Notes: generated by a model not told the origin, from the letters alone. 64,000 nucleotides of DNA from Bacteroidales bacterium (GCA_021371955.1 JAJFVD010000013.1:1-64000); one strand, 5' to 3'. Shown: positions 16,785 to 26,812, counted from the first letter of the stretch. A program made the numbers and translations.

Positions 16785-18260
16785 TTAATAACCTGGGTTC
16801 TGTTGTCCTGCTATAGCCGGATTCGCATCGATTTCACTTTTTGAAATCGGCAAAATTGCCTTGTAGAATGTCCTGTCAATTGATACCGTACGGTGAGTAA
16901 TTATTACCGCTGGTTTGATAAAGTCATCATTGAAAGTGATGGTCTTGTTAAGACGTATCATATCAAAATATCTTTGACCTTCTGCAAAAAACTCTTTGCT
17001 CTTTTCATCAATAATCATATCCAAAGTTACTGTTGTTGATGTGGAAGGAATCAATGCCGGAGCTCTCTTGCGGATTTCGTTAAGATAATTGGAAGCTTTT
17101 ACTTTATCCGGAGTTGGCTGGCTAAATGCAGATTCGGCAGCTATAAGGTACATTTCAGAAAGACGAATGACTTTAATGTTAACTGCAGAAGGAGTACCTT
17201 TATCTCCCAGTCCATTTGCTCCTGAATATTTAACACAAGAACCAAATCTGGTTGTAGATGTTTCGTCATATTCCATAATTCCCCAACGAACATCAGTTGC
17301 ATCCTCTTTAAGCCTGTTCAAATAGAAATCACTTGCCATAAACCAGCCCATTGCGCCCGTCTTTTTCGCCTGACGCATCAGATAGTAACCAAGAGAGCCT
17401 GTAAGAAGGTCAGCTTCAGAAGGATAAACTGCCAGTTCAAAAATTGACTCAGAACCAAACTGAGATGACCAAGAGCTAACCCAATTGTTATTCGCATAAA
17501 GAGTATATTTACCACTGGTAATTACTGCTTCTGCTGCTGCAAGAGCTTCGGGATATCTGCCCATTGTCAGATTTACCCTCGCCTGAATAGCCTTGTTAGC
17601 GTAAAAGTTAATGTAACCATTGATTGCAGTAGTTCTAGCTAATTTAGAAAGTATAGGCTCTGCATCCGCAAGATCCTTCAATATTTGTGTATAAACAGCT
17701 TCCACTGTTGCCCTTGTTGGCTGAGCAGATGCATCAAGAGGTTCAAGAACAAGCGGAACGCCATAAGATGTTTTATCCATAGTATATGGTTTGCCATACA
17801 GACGAACCAGGTCAAAATACATTAAAGCTCTTGCTGTTAATGCCTGTCCTTTACATTCACTAAGCACTGTAGATCCTTTACCGTCTGCTTCTATCTTTTC
17901 AATATTAACTATCAGGTTGTTTGCCTGCAGAATATTGTGATAAATCTGAGACCAGAATCCTGAATATGAATTTGATGAAGCTGAATGGTTAAATGTATAG
18001 AGCGCATCCAATCCGCGCCCCTGGGAACTGATAGCGAAATCGCCGCCTTTTGCATCACCATACATAAAGAAGTTCCTGCCATAATAATCTGATGAAGTCA
18101 TTTTTCTCATCAGACCGTTAATTACCACTTTTGCGTCGGCAGCTGTTAATATTGATGTTTCAGCTGCGGCAGAGTTACTTGGCTTTACATCCAGGAAACC
18201 CTCACAAGATGAAAGTAGTACAATGCTTAGTACTGCGAGTAATATATTTATCTTTTTCAT
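16785..18260 (-). CDS. SusD/RagB-family nutrient-binding lipoprotein
   Basis: 491 aa with a lipoprotein signal (lipobox LLSSC, Cys19) and the mature start EGFLDVKPS typical of SusD proteins. It forms the extracellular lid over the SusC-type channel and captures the ligand. The C-terminus shows the SusD signature (IRLSEMYLIAAES, IRKRAPAL, QRYFDMIR). It follows the susC-like gene by 17 nt. No glycoside hydrolase, sulfatase or protease is next to it, so the ligand (glycan or peptide) cannot be named. Confidence 0.93.
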   Translation of the reverse strand: MKKINILLAVLSIVLLSSCEGFLDVKPSNSAAAETSILTAADAKVVINGLMRKMTSSDYYGRNFFMYGDAKGGDFAISSQGRGLDALYTFNHSASSNSYSGFWSQIYHNILQANNLIVNIEKIEADGKGSTVLSECKGQALTARALMYFDLVRLYGKPYTMDKTSYGVPLVLEPLDASAQPTRATVEAVYTQILKDLADAEPILSKLARTTAINGYINFYANKAIQARVNLTMGRYPEALAAAEAVITSGKYTLYANNNWVSSWSSQFGSESIFELAVYPSEADLLTGSLGYYLMRQAKKTGAMGWFMASDFYLNRLKEDATDVRWGIMEYDETSTTRFGSCVKYSGANGLGDKGTPSAVNIKVIRLSEMYLIAAESAFSQPTPDKVKASNYLNEIRKRAPALIPSTSTTVTLDMIIDEKSKEFFAEGQRYFDMIRLNKTITFNDDFIKPAVIITHRTVSIDRTFYKAILPISKSEIDANPAIAGQQNPGY

Positions 18261-18277
18261 TGTATCACCTTTTTAAA

Positions 18278-21200
18278 TTAGAAATTAAATTCAACTCCGA
18301 AGGTATATGTTTTGCCAAGTGGCATTTCCCATCCACGGGTACCATATGCGTTAACCTCAGGATCATACACTTTGTATGCAGCTAAAGTCCATAAGTTTGA
18401 ACCATTGAAATAAACTCTGGCGCTTGAAATCTTAACCTTATTAATAATGTTTTTTGGAATGTTATAGCCAATAGTAATATTACTAAGTCTCAGATAATCT
18501 GCTTTATGCATGTGACGGCTGCTTTTTTGATTTACATCCTCCATGTCGGTTGCAAGACGCTGTGGAAGGCTTGCAGTCTTATTTTCAGGAGTCCACCTGT
18601 TGTCGTACTGATCCTGTGACACTATCCTTTCCCAATAGTATCCGTCATCAGTAACGTCACGGCCGGCTCCGTCATATGTGTATCCGCCAAGTTTGTAAGT
18701 GAAGTTAAGTGCAAGAGATAAACCTTTCCAGTCCAAACTAGTATTAATACCGCCGAAAAGTTTAGGGTGAACATTGCCAATAATTACTTCGCTAGCTTCT
18801 TTATAATCGCTAGTTACCACGCGTCCATTAATTGGCGAAGGGACGAATACGGGATCACCATCTGCATCAACAGTCTTAGGAGTTTTATCATTATTCATAA
18901 ACCATACGTTTCTACCTGTCTCGTCATCTACACCTGCCCACTCAAGACCATAAAGAGCAAGAGTCGACTGACCTTCTCTGTAGATATATTTTGCACGTGC
19001 ATCGTCTCCTGTTGGGTCGTACCAGATAATATCCTGCCCACCATAAAGTTTCGTAACAGTAGATTTAACTGTTGATGCAGTTATACCCAAGCTCCAGTTA
19101 AGGTCTTTAGTTTTTATAATATCGCCTGATAATTCAATTTCAATACCGTTGTTGTTTATTTCACCAACGTTTTTCAATGTTGAGTAGAAACCTGTTACTC
19201 CGGAAATTGGAACATCCTGAAGCAAATCCTTTGAATCTCTGTTGAAATATTCAATTGTACCGCTGATTCTTTGATCAAGCAAACCAAATTCCAAAGCTAT
19301 ATTAGAAGTGTAGCTGGTTTCCCAAGAAAGGTTAGCATCAGCAATACTGCTTACTCCGCCACCTGGCAGTTCCATATACTTGTTCCCATAAGTAGCCAGT
19401 GAGCGCCAGCCGTAGTTTGAAGAAGGAAGGGTACCGTTTACTCCGTATGAACCTCTTAATCTAAGGCTGCTTATAAGAGCAATGTTTTTCAAGAACTCCT
19501 CTTTGTCAATTCTCCATGATCCGGCAACTGACCAGAAGTTACCCCAACGAGCTGTAGGGCCCAGTTTTGAAGAACCATCGCGACGGTAAGAACCGGAAAC
19601 ATAATATTTGTTATCGTAGTTATATTCTGCTCTTGACAGTAAAGATAACATGTTATTTCCTGCGTAGTATGCTGTCGCATCAAGTTTGCCTGCAGTTGCA
19701 ACTGTATGAAGGCTACTGGTTGGCAGATTGGTTCCTGAAGCACGCTGGAAATCAAACCTGTTTGATTCAGCTTCCCATCCTACCAATACTCCAACAGTAT
19801 GTTTCGGAGCAATCTCTTTATTAAAATTCAAAGTAGAAGAAGAAACAAGCTTATTGTTGGTTGAACTCATTTCGGATACTGAACCGTTTACTCCTGATCC
19901 TGTAAAGTGATTTGCGCTGTAATAAAGGTGATCAAAAGTCTGAGTGTTGTCGTAAGACAAAATTGTCTTGAAAGTTAAACTTGGAAGCAATTTTACTGTA
20001 ATGGCCTCATTTGCAGAGATTCTCAGAGTCTTTGAACTGTTTTCCCACTCATTGTTATAATAAAGAGCATTGTATGCATAACTGCCATATCTGGCTGTCC
20101 AAGGAAGTCCTGTAAGATAGTCTGTTGGCCAGTAAAGCCCCCATAACAGATTTCGTGACTGAAGGAAGTAATTGTTTCCTGTTGCACGACTATCGTTAAA
20201 ACCGGTTTTTCCGCTTTTTGCAATATTGATATTAGTTGTAAAATCTACATATTTGCCCACTTTTTGAGTAAGGTTTACCCTGCCTGTGATACGGTCGAAA
20301 TCATTTATTACACTGCGGCCCATATCTTTTGTATATGAGATGGAAGTGAAATAGTTTGAAGCCTCAGTTGCTCCGCTTACAGAAAGATCATAAGACTGAT
20401 AAACCGCAGTTCTCATTAGTTCACTTTCCCAGTCATAATATTTTCCGGCTCTGTCGCCACCTATTGTAAGGGAGTTTACTGTATTATCAGGAGCAGTAAA
20501 AGTATAACCGTGTTTGTTGAATCTTTTGTTCAATTGAGATAGCGCGCTTGCACTAGCTTCAGCGATGGATTTTCTTTTTGATATTTTGGGGTTATAAACC
20601 AATGCATTCCAAAAGTTTTCGTAATACATCTCAACTTGATGCTCTGTGCTTGCAGCCTCGTAGTTAGCGGTTGCAAAAGATGGGGTTATACCCACAGAAG
20701 CTTTAAAGTTGATATTTGTTTTTCCCATTTTACCGCGTTTAGTTGTTATAACGATAACACCATTTGCTGCTCTTGATCCGTAAAGAGAAGAGGCTGCGGC
20801 ATCTTTCAGAATAGTGACAGATTCTATATCACTTGGGTTAATTGTACTCATAACGTTATTCGAAGTATAGTTACCCATATTCGATACGTTACCTGAAACA
20901 ACAGGAACACCATCTACTACATAAAGAGGCTCGTTGGATGCATTCATGGATCCAATACCCCTTACTCTTATTGATGATGTAGAACCTGCCTGTCCTGAAT
21001 TGGAAGAAATTTGCACACCGGCAACCTTTCCATTCATGGCATTTTCAAAAGATAGAGTAGGAACGTCTTTTATCGCATCGCTTTTAACAACGCTGGCGGC
21101 ACCTGTAAAGGTTCCTTTTGTGGTTGTTCCGTATGCTACAACCATCACCTCATCGAGGTTTGTAGCGTCAGCTGTCATTATTACATCCACAATAGCACGG

Positions 21201-21457
21201 CCGTTAACAGGCACCTCTTGTGTTCTGAAGCCAATGTAGCTGAAAATAAGGGTTGCATTACCCGAAACATTAGGGAGAATAAATTTCCCATCGAGGTCTG
21301 TAGTTGCACCTACACCACTTACACCCTTAACCTGGATGGTAGCGTAAGGAACTGGAGAACCGTCATCGGAAGAGGTTACCTTACCGGTAACTCTCGTCTG
21401 AGCCATACCGATAGTGACAAGCAATACCGACAAGACAATCAAGATTGATTTCTTCAT
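18278..21457 (-). CDS. SusC/RagA-family TonB-linked outer-membrane transporter
   Basis: 1059 aa. Signal peptide ending at GMAQ (residue 20), then a carboxypeptidase-regulatory-like domain (about 22-100: VTGKVTSSDDGSPVPYATI ... SYIGFRTQEV), the plug with NEPLYVVDGVPV (about 172-183) and SSLYGSRAANGVIVITTK, and a 22-strand barrel ending in FGVEFNF. It imports ligand from SusD across the outer membrane using TonB energy. Lacks an adjacent sigma/anti-sigma or hybrid two-component regulator, so regulation is not evident. The closing residues fit an outer-membrane beta signal. Confidence 0.95.
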   Translation of the reverse strand: MKKSILIVLSVLLVTIGMAQTRVTGKVTSSDDGSPVPYATIQVKGVSGVGATTDLDGKFILPNVSGNATLIFSYIGFRTQEVPVNGRAIVDVIMTADATNLDEVMVVAYGTTTKGTFTGAASVVKSDAIKDVPTLSFENAMNGKVAGVQISSNSGQAGSTSSIRVRGIGSMNASNEPLYVVDGVPVVSGNVSNMGNYTSNNVMSTINPSDIESVTILKDAAASSLYGSRAANGVIVITTKRGKMGKTNINFKASVGITPSFATANYEAASTEHQVEMYYENFWNALVYNPKISKRKSIAEASASALSQLNKRFNKHGYTFTAPDNTVNSLTIGGDRAGKYYDWESELMRTAVYQSYDLSVSGATEASNYFTSISYTKDMGRSVINDFDRITGRVNLTQKVGKYVDFTTNINIAKSGKTGFNDSRATGNNYFLQSRNLLWGLYWPTDYLTGLPWTARYGSYAYNALYYNNEWENSSKTLRISANEAITVKLLPSLTFKTILSYDNTQTFDHLYYSANHFTGSGVNGSVSEMSSTNNKLVSSSTLNFNKEIAPKHTVGVLVGWEAESNRFDFQRASGTNLPTSSLHTVATAGKLDATAYYAGNNMLSLLSRAEYNYDNKYYVSGSYRRDGSSKLGPTARWGNFWSVAGSWRIDKEEFLKNIALISSLRLRGSYGVNGTLPSSNYGWRSLATYGNKYMELPGGGVSSIADANLSWETSYTSNIALEFGLLDQRISGTIEYFNRDSKDLLQDVPISGVTGFYSTLKNVGEINNNGIEIELSGDIIKTKDLNWSLGITASTVKSTVTKLYGGQDIIWYDPTGDDARAKYIYREGQSTLALYGLEWAGVDDETGRNVWFMNNDKTPKTVDADGDPVFVPSPINGRVVTSDYKEASEVIIGNVHPKLFGGINTSLDWKGLSLALNFTYKLGGYTYDGAGRDVTDDGYYWERIVSQDQYDNRWTPENKTASLPQRLATDMEDVNQKSSRHMHKADYLRLSNITIGYNIPKNIINKVKISSARVYFNGSNLWTLAAYKVYDPEVNAYGTRGWEMPLGKTYTFGVEFNF

Positions 21458-21490
21458 AGATTAAGTAAATTTTATTAAAGGTTTTCGCAT

Positions 21491-21521
21491 CGAAATTAAA
21501 CACTTTTTAACGAAAAACAAA
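21491..21521 (-). promoter_or_regulatory. susC promoter candidate
   Basis: Minus-strand TTTG (complement of 21518-21521), then 19 nt, then TAATTTCG (complement of 21491-21498), one base off TAnnTTTG. The rest of the 289-nt gap 21458-21746 is AT-rich apart from the pnp terminator. Confidence 0.5.
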
Positions 21522-21698
21522 AAATTGTTATGTTTTATTATTCATTTGTTAAATATTGTTATTCCGAGCGTTTTTATAAATGTTTCCGGTATGATTTCAT
21601 GCATAACCTTACAATCTGTAAGCAGAATCAGAAAAGTAATTATATTTTATCCTTTTTATTAACTATTTTCTTTCACTATGCTCGTTTTATTGTATAAA

Positions 21699-21726
21699 AA
21701 AAGCTGCCGAAAAAACTTCGGCAGCC
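21699..21726 (-). terminator. pnp terminator
   Basis: GCTGCCGAA and TTCGGCAGC pair around AAAAAC; the minus strand continues into seven Ts. It isolates pnp from susC downstream. Confidence 0.88.
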
Positions 21727-21746
21727 TATATTATATAAGGGAAAGA

Positions 21747-23960
21747 TTAGTTTCTGAATGGACGTCTTTCTCCCGATCTTCCCTGAGAAGAATGACCTCC
21801 TCTTGGTCCTTCCGGTCTTGGTCTTCTTTCGGGTTCCACGTAACCTTCCGGTTTCTCTATCAGAGCCTTGCGCGACAGTCTCATCTTGCCGCTTTTAGGA
21901 TCCATCTCCAAAAGTTTAACCTCAACTTCGTCTCCAACGTTTACAACATCTTCAACTTTTTCAACTTTTTTCCAGTCAAGTTCCGAAATATGGAGAAGTC
22001 CCTCTTTTCCAGGAAGAATCTGAACAAAAGCTCCAAATTCAAGAATAGAAACAACTTTACCTTTATAAACCTGTCCGGCTTCCGGAACTGTTGTAATACC
22101 CTTGATCCAGTCTAAAGCTGCTGTCATGCTCTCCTGATTGTCTCCGAAGATGTCTACAATACCCATACTGTCCTTTTCTGTAATAGTAATAGTAGTGCCT
22201 GTGGTCTTCTGAATCTCCTGAATAACCTTTCCACCGGTACCTATAACTGCTCCGATAAATTCCTGCGGAATTGTTATCTGAATGATTCTTGGTGTATGAG
22301 GTTTCAGCTCTGCACGAGGCTCGCTTAATGTTTTCATCATCTCTCCCATTATATGGAGGCGACCCTGGCGGGCCTGCTCGAGTGCTTTTTCAAGAATTTC
22401 ATAAGACAACCCGTCTACCTTTATATCCATTTGGGTAGCGGTTATTCCGTCAACTGTTCCTGTTACTTTAAAGTCCATATCGCCAAGGTGGTCCTCGTCG
22501 CCAAGGATGTCAGACAAAACGGCAAATTTGCTGTTGTCCGAGTTGGTGATAAGACCCATTGCAATTCCTGATACAGGTTTCTTAATCTTAATACCGGCAT
22601 CCATGAGCGCAAGCGTACCTGCACAAACTGTTGCCATTGAAGAAGAACCGTTTGATTCAAGGATATCCGATACTATACGAACTGCATACGGATTTGCCTC
22701 TCCTGTTGGAATGACATATTTAAGAGCCCTGAGTGCCAGATTTCCGTGTCCGATTTCTCTACGGCCTGTTCCTCTGTATGGTTTTGCTTCGCCTGTTGAA
22801 AACGGAGGGAAGTTATAATGGAGAACAACCTGCTCCGACCCTTCTACAAGAACTTCGTCGATTGACTTCATATCAAGTCTGGTTCCCAGCGTAACTGTTG
22901 TGAGGGACTGAGTCTCTCCGCGTGTGAAAACTGCCGACCCGTGTGTTGCAGGAAGATAATCAACTTCGCACCAGATAGGCCTGATGTCTTTAGTTCCTCT
23001 GCCGTCCAAACGAACGCCGTCGTTGAGAATCATATTGCGCATTGCCTCTTTTTCCACATCGTGATAGTACCGGCCTACCATAGATTTTTTGGCTGCAGCA
23101 TCTTCTTCGGAAAGAGTTGCAATAAACTCTGCCTTAAGGGCCTCGAAAGCATCTGTTCTTTCTTGCTTGGAACTTGGCGATTTTGCGATAGTATAGCATT
23201 TGTCATAGCAATACTTAGAAACAGCTGCACGAAGTTCTTCGTCCTGAGTTTCGTGACAATATGCCCTTTTTTGAACCTTGCCAACTTCTGCCATGAGCTC
23301 CATTTGAGCCTTGCAATGTTTCTTTATCTCTTCATGGGCAAACTTGATGGCTTCGAGCATATCTGCCTCGGCAACCTCTTTCATTTCACCCTCAACCATC
23401 ATAATGTTATCTAAGGTTGCAGCAACCATAATGTCAATGTCTGCTTTTTCAAGCTGAGTGAAAGACGGGTTAATCATAAATTTTCCGTCAATTCTTGCAA
23501 CTCTTACTTCGGAAATAGGGCCATTGAATGGTATATCGCTCACAGCCAGAGCAGCAGAAGCAGCAAGCCCTGCAAGTGCATCCGGCATAATCTCTTTTTC
23601 AGCAGAGATCAGGTTAACTGTTACAAAAACTTCTGCGTGGAAGTCATCCGGGAAAAGTGGGCGAAGAGCCCTGTCAATAAGGCGGGAAACAAGAATTTCC
23701 GAGTCATTGGCACGACCTTCTCTTTTAAGAAAGCCTCCGGGATATCTTCCTGCCGATGCATACTTCTCTTTGTATTCAACAGAAAGAGGCATAAAGTCTA
23801 CGTCTTCCTTAGCATCTTTCGCACAGGTAACGGTTGCCAGAAGCATTGTGTTACCCATCTTCAAAACTACAGAGCCATCTGCCTGTTTTGCCAGCTTGCC
23901 TGTTTCGATCTCAATTGTTCTGCCATCGTTTAACGTGATGGTCTTCTTTACAATATTCAT
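21747..23960 (-). CDS. pnp: Polyribonucleotide nucleotidyltransferase (PNPase)
   Basis: 737 aa. 3'-5' phosphorolytic exoribonuclease of mRNA turnover. Two RNase PH domains (FTRGETQS near 345 in the second), KH domain with [15 protein letters not shown] near 570-584, S1 domain ([21 protein letters not shown]), then an Arg/Gly/Pro-rich tail ([10 protein letters not shown]...), common in Bacteroidota. The 5' leader (about 24063-23961) contains complementary segments that could form a stem, as pnp leaders often do. Upstream is rpsO, the classic rpsO-pnp order. Confidence 0.97.
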   Translation of the reverse strand: MNIVKKTITLNDGRTIEIETGKLAKQADGSVVLKMGNTMLLATVTCAKDAKEDVDFMPLSVEYKEKYASAGRYPGGFLKREGRANDSEILVSRLIDRALRPLFPDDFHAEVFVTVNLISAEKEIMPDALAGLAASAALAVSDIPFNGPISEVRVARIDGKFMINPSFTQLEKADIDIMVAATLDNIMMVEGEMKEVAEADMLEAIKFAHEEIKKHCKAQMELMAEVGKVQKRAYCHETQDEELRAAVSKYCYDKCYTIAKSPSSKQERTDAFEALKAEFIATLSEEDAAAKKSMVGRYYHDVEKEAMRNMILNDGVRLDGRGTKDIRPIWCEVDYLPATHGSAVFTRGETQSLTTVTLGTRLDMKSIDEVLVEGSEQVVLHYNFPPFSTGEAKPYRGTGRREIGHGNLALRALKYVIPTGEANPYAVRIVSDILESNGSSSMATVCAGTLALMDAGIKIKKPVSGIAMGLITNSDNSKFAVLSDILGDEDHLGDMDFKVTGTVDGITATQMDIKVDGLSYEILEKALEQARQGRLHIMGEMMKTLSEPRAELKPHTPRIIQITIPQEFIGAVIGTGGKVIQEIQKTTGTTITITEKDSMGIVDIFGDNQESMTAALDWIKGITTVPEAGQVYKGKVVSILEFGAFVQILPGKEGLLHISELDWKKVEKVEDVVNVGDEVEVKLLEMDPKSGKMRLSRKALIEKPEGYVEPERRPRPEGPRGGHSSQGRSGERRPFRN

Positions 23961-24069
23961 ATAATATTTTTACAACCCGGCTCTCCCTCTGAGAGTTTAT
24001 TATTAATACATACAGCTACCCACACTGTCCCGGGTCGTTTTGGAAAACAGAGTGAGTATAATTTTGGTA

Positions 24070-24077
24070 CAAATCTA
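24070..24077 (-). promoter_or_regulatory. pnp -7 box
   Basis: Minus-strand TAGATTTG fits TAnnTTTG, about 110 nt upstream of the pnp ATG. Between them AACCCGG (23974-23980) can pair with CCGGGT (24030-24035), giving a structured leader. Confidence 0.5.
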
Positions 24078-24105
24078 ATCAGATTATTGGAAATTTTAAG
24101 ATAAA

Positions 24106-24136
24106 ATAAAAGGGTGTCCGACGGACACCCTTATTT
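24106..24136 (-). terminator. rpsO terminator
   Basis: Eleven-bp stem AAGGGTGTCCG/CGGACACCCTT with a minimal loop, followed on the minus strand by TTTATTTTAT. It probably attenuates rather than blocks transcription into pnp. Confidence 0.65.
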
Positions 24137-24141
24137 ATTCT

Positions 24142-24417
24142 TTATTTACGAAGGTTAAGAGCCTTCACTATATTTCTGTATCTCTCGATGTCGTTTGCTT
24201 TCAGATAATCTAAAAGGCGACGTCTCTTACCAACCAGTTTAAGTAAAGACCTCTGAGTAGAGTAATCTTTTTTATTTACTTTCAAGTGGCTTGTAAGGTG
24301 AGCGATACGGTATGAAAATAAAGCTACCTGGCTCTCTGGAGCTCCGGTATCTGCATTAGACTTTCCGTATTGTCCGAAAATCTCTTGCTTTTTTTCTGCT
24401 GATAAATAAGTTGACAT
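24142..24417 (-). CDS. rpsO: 30S ribosomal protein S15
   Basis: 91 aa, from the ATG at 24417; an upstream in-frame ATG at 24471 is ruled out because the promoter box (24459-24466) lies inside that extension. Conserved S15 features: TGAPESQVALFSYRIAHLTSHL, the KDYSTQRSLLKLVGKRRRLLDYL helix that binds 16S rRNA, and a basic C-terminus. S15 is a primary 16S-binding protein of the 30S platform. Confidence 0.97.
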   Translation of the reverse strand: MSTYLSAEKKQEIFGQYGKSNADTGAPESQVALFSYRIAHLTSHLKVNKKDYSTQRSLLKLVGKRRRLLDYLKANDIERYRNIVKALNLRK

Positions 24418-24458
24418 TTTTAAGCAATTGACGTTAATATTTCCCCAAAATTGGGCTG

Positions 24459-24505
24459 CAAAGATAAACAATATTTTCCATGAGGCAACTATTTTAGTAA
24501 TTTTG
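24459..24505. promoter_or_regulatory. Divergent promoters for rpsO (-) and moeA (+)
   Basis: Minus-strand TATCTTTG (complement of 24459-24466) lies 42 nt before the rpsO ATG, with GTTG at -33 after 19 nt. Plus-strand TAATTTTG (24498-24505) lies 19 nt before the moeA ATG. Confidence 0.65.
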
Positions 24506-24524
24506 TATCATAATTTTATAAGAG

Positions 24525-25718
24525 ATGATAACTTTCAATAACGCAGCAGAGATTGTTTTGTCCAACAGCCTTAAAAGTGAAGGGGAATTTGTACCGCTTT
24601 CGGAGGCGCTTGGCAGAGTTCTGGCGCAGCCTGTTTATGCCGACAGGGATATGCCTCCCTTTGACAAATCGGCCGTTGACGGTTATGCATGCAAGGCAGC
24701 AGATATTGTAGGTGAGCTTAAGCTCCTGGAGAATATTGCTGCCGGATTTAAACCCGGGAAAACCGTTACTGCCGGATGTTGTTCAAAAATAATGACCGGA
24801 GCAATGCTTCCGGAAGGTGCCGACACTATTATAATGGTAGAAGAGTGTGAAGATAGCGGAACCTCTGTCCGATTCAACGGGAAAAGTTTAAAATCCAATA
24901 TCTGTTATAAAGGTGAGGATATACGTGAAGGAGACAAAGTGCTGGAAACAGGGACATTTATTAAGCCGGAACAAATTGCCATACTTGCGTCATTTGGCGT
25001 TACAAATGTCTTTGTGGCAAAACAGAAAAAGATAGGAATACTCTCAACGGGAGATGAAATTGTTGAACCGGATGCGATCCCAACATTAGTTCAGATAAGA
25101 AACTCCAACGGATGGCAATTAAGGGCACAGGCATTAAGGGCGGGAGCAATTGTTAATTATTATGGCATTGCTTCCGACAGCGAGAGCAGCCTGAGAGAAA
25201 AGCTGGGAAAAGCACTTAACGATAATGACATAGTCATTTTATCTGGGGGCGTGTCTATGGGAGATTTTGACTTTGTCCCTGCTGTTCTTGACGAATTTGG
25301 ATTAAAGACTCTTTTTAATAAGGTTGCTGTTCAACCCGGAAAGCCAAGCACATTTGCTGTAAAATACTCACAGGACGGAAGTGCAAAAAAAGTTGTTTTC
25401 GCACTCCCGGGAAATCCGGTTTCATGCTTCGTACAATTTGAACTGCTAATAAAACCGTTTCTGTTTAAATCTATGGGAGGAGAGGCTCCGGGACTTAAGG
25501 CGGATTTGCCTTTTAAGAGTGATTACAGCAGGAAGCATACAGAAAGACTTGCCCTGATACCTGTAAAGATTGATTCCGATGGTAGCTTCTCGCCCGTAAA
25601 ATACAATGGATCTGCACACATAACTGCACTCAACGGAGCAAACGGAATTGCAGAAATTCCTCTCGGAGTGGGCAATTTTGCCGCAGGAGAGAAGGTAAAA
25701 GTATATATTCTGCCATAA
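24525..25718 (+). CDS. moeA: Molybdopterin molybdenumtransferase MoeA
   Basis: 397 aa. It inserts molybdate (or tungstate) into adenylylated molybdopterin, the last step of basic Mo/W cofactor synthesis. Visible: DMPPFDKSAVDGYA (about 44-57), MTGAMLPEGADTIIMVEE, the GDEIVEP loop, LSGGVSMGDFDFVP and ALPGNPVSC. Length is normal. The window also holds an AOR-type enzyme (60.3 kb) that needs such a cofactor; no other moa/mob gene is present. It overlaps the next gene by 1 nt (TAATG). Confidence 0.95.
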   Translation: MITFNNAAEIVLSNSLKSEGEFVPLSEALGRVLAQPVYADRDMPPFDKSAVDGYACKAADIVGELKLLENIAAGFKPGKTVTAGCCSKIMTGAMLPEGADTIIMVEECEDSGTSVRFNGKSLKSNICYKGEDIREGDKVLETGTFIKPEQIAILASFGVTNVFVAKQKKIGILSTGDEIVEPDAIPTLVQIRNSNGWQLRAQALRAGAIVNYYGIASDSESSLREKLGKALNDNDIVILSGGVSMGDFDFVPAVLDEFGLKTLFNKVAVQPGKPSTFAVKYSQDGSAKKVVFALPGNPVSCFVQFELLIKPFLFKSMGGEAPGLKADLPFKSDYSRKHTERLALIPVKIDSDGSFSPVKYNGSAHITALNGANGIAEIPLGVGNFAAGEKVKVYILP

Positions 25719-26440
25719 TGGAGAGGATATATGACCACCCGGGCATTGGCCGGATAGTAATTAAAAAGAGGATTTCCTCCAGAAACATACGGCTCACGGT
25801 CCATCCTCAAAAAGGGATAAACATTTCTATCCCCTGGCTCACGCGTTACTCTGTTGCAGAAAGATTTGTCGAAGAAAAGAAAGAGTGGATACTTGAGAGT
25901 ATGATCCGCCAGAAATCAAAGGCCGAAAAGAGAAAATTCCTGTTCGGACCCGGTCACCCATTAATAATAATTACAGGAGAAATTGTTTTCGAAGAGAAAG
26001 AATCCTCAGCTTATGCTGGCGATAAGAAAATAACAATAAAAAGAGGGTCTTCGGGAAAGATTATTGCCTACCCCGTGAATACCCCTTCGGAACACGTAAT
26101 TGATGCAGTAATAGCTTTGCTTCGTAAAGAGGCGAAAGACTATCTTCCCGGGAGAGCGGAATATCTTGCAGCAAAACACGGTTTCCGCTTCAGCAGAATC
26201 TTTCTCAAAAACAACCGGAGCAACTGGGGAAGCTGTTCACGGCAAAACAATATAAATCTCAATGTTCATCTTATGAGGCTGGACAGCAATCTTGCCGATT
26301 TCGTGATTCTTCATGAACTCTGCCACCTCAAACACAAAAACCACGGAAGAGATTTCCACTACCTGCTCAATAATCTTTGCGGCGGGCAGGAAAAAGAATT
26401 CAATCGCCAGCTTCGCAAAGAACGGCCGGTACTATCCTAG
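25718..26440 (+). CDS. YgjP-like metallopeptidase (DUF45)
   Basis: 240 aa. DUF45/YgjP-like domain over most of the protein, with the zincin motif HELCHLKHKNHG near 200-211 (two His plus Glu), preceded by the family signature NNRSNWGSCS. Cytosolic, no signal peptide. Relatives often accompany nucleotide or restriction genes; actual substrates are unknown. It overlaps moeA by one base, so translation is coupled; a role in cofactor maturation is not implied by the family. Confidence 0.85.
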   Translation: MERIYDHPGIGRIVIKKRISSRNIRLTVHPQKGINISIPWLTRYSVAERFVEEKKEWILESMIRQKSKAEKRKFLFGPGHPLIIITGEIVFEEKESSAYAGDKKITIKRGSSGKIIAYPVNTPSEHVIDAVIALLRKEAKDYLPGRAEYLAAKHGFRFSRIFLKNNRSNWGSCSRQNNINLNVHLMRLDSNLADFVILHELCHLKHKNHGRDFHYLLNNLCGGQEKEFNRQLRKERPVLS

Positions 26441-26486
26441 AGGAGCGCCTAAAGACACATCTGCCATTCCAATTAGCATATATCAC

Positions 26487-26520
26487 GTAATCAGCCACAT
26501 ACTAATAATTAAGAGACACC
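26487..26520 (+). repeat. Degenerate half of a type B repeat
   Basis: AATCAGCCACATACTAATAA resembles AATCAACCACATGCTAAAAA, the left flank of type B copy 2 (26763-26782), but the palindrome is not completed. Probably a decayed copy. Confidence 0.4.
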
Positions 26521-26526
26521 CACAGC

Positions 26527-26630
26527 ACCCCTGGGGTCATTTGGTACCATGCTGATTGTCAAAGAAATACATAAATCATCAAAATACTCATCTCCCTGAA
26601 TGTCAGGCTCGTACCAAATGACCCCAGGGG
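26527..26630. repeat. Inverted repeat with 21-bp perfect arms (type C)
   Basis: Arms at 26527-26547 and 26610-26630 are exact reverse complements (each contains CCCCTGGGG next to TCATTTGGTAC), around a 62-nt AT-rich loop. Lies just after the YgjP-like gene. No open frame or transposase inside. It could be a very long hairpin at the 3' end of the moeA transcript or the trace of a small mobile element. Confidence 0.85.
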
Positions 26631-26773
26631 TAAGGCGCCGTCGCCGAAGGCGTAGACCTGCGACGAAGGAGCACCTAACTCGCTCCCCTTTTGGAAGTGA
26701 TGATGTGTCAACCTATTTCAGGACGGGACAGTTGCTACAACCCTCCATGTAAGCACCATATAATCAACCACAT

Positions 26774-26812
26774 GCTAAAAACAAACAGATATAATGTCTG
26801 TTTGTTTTTAGC
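26774..26812. repeat. Type B palindromic repeat, copy 2
   Basis: GCTAAAAACAAACAGA (26774-26789) and its exact complement (26797-26812) around TATAATG. Shares the CTAAAAACAAA...GATATAAT core and flanks (TGTAAG, CATrCTAAAAAC, TGCGTTAT) with copy 1 at 11249-11289. The 26631-26760 stretch before it is GC-rich, non-coding. Confidence 0.85.

Noticed and set aside
24418..24471. 18-codon extension of S15
   Set aside because: Overlaps the rpsO promoter and does not match S15 N-termini.
26313..26555. 80-aa plus-strand frame overlapping the YgjP-like gene end
   Set aside because: Shadow frame of the real gene running into the repeat region; no start signal.
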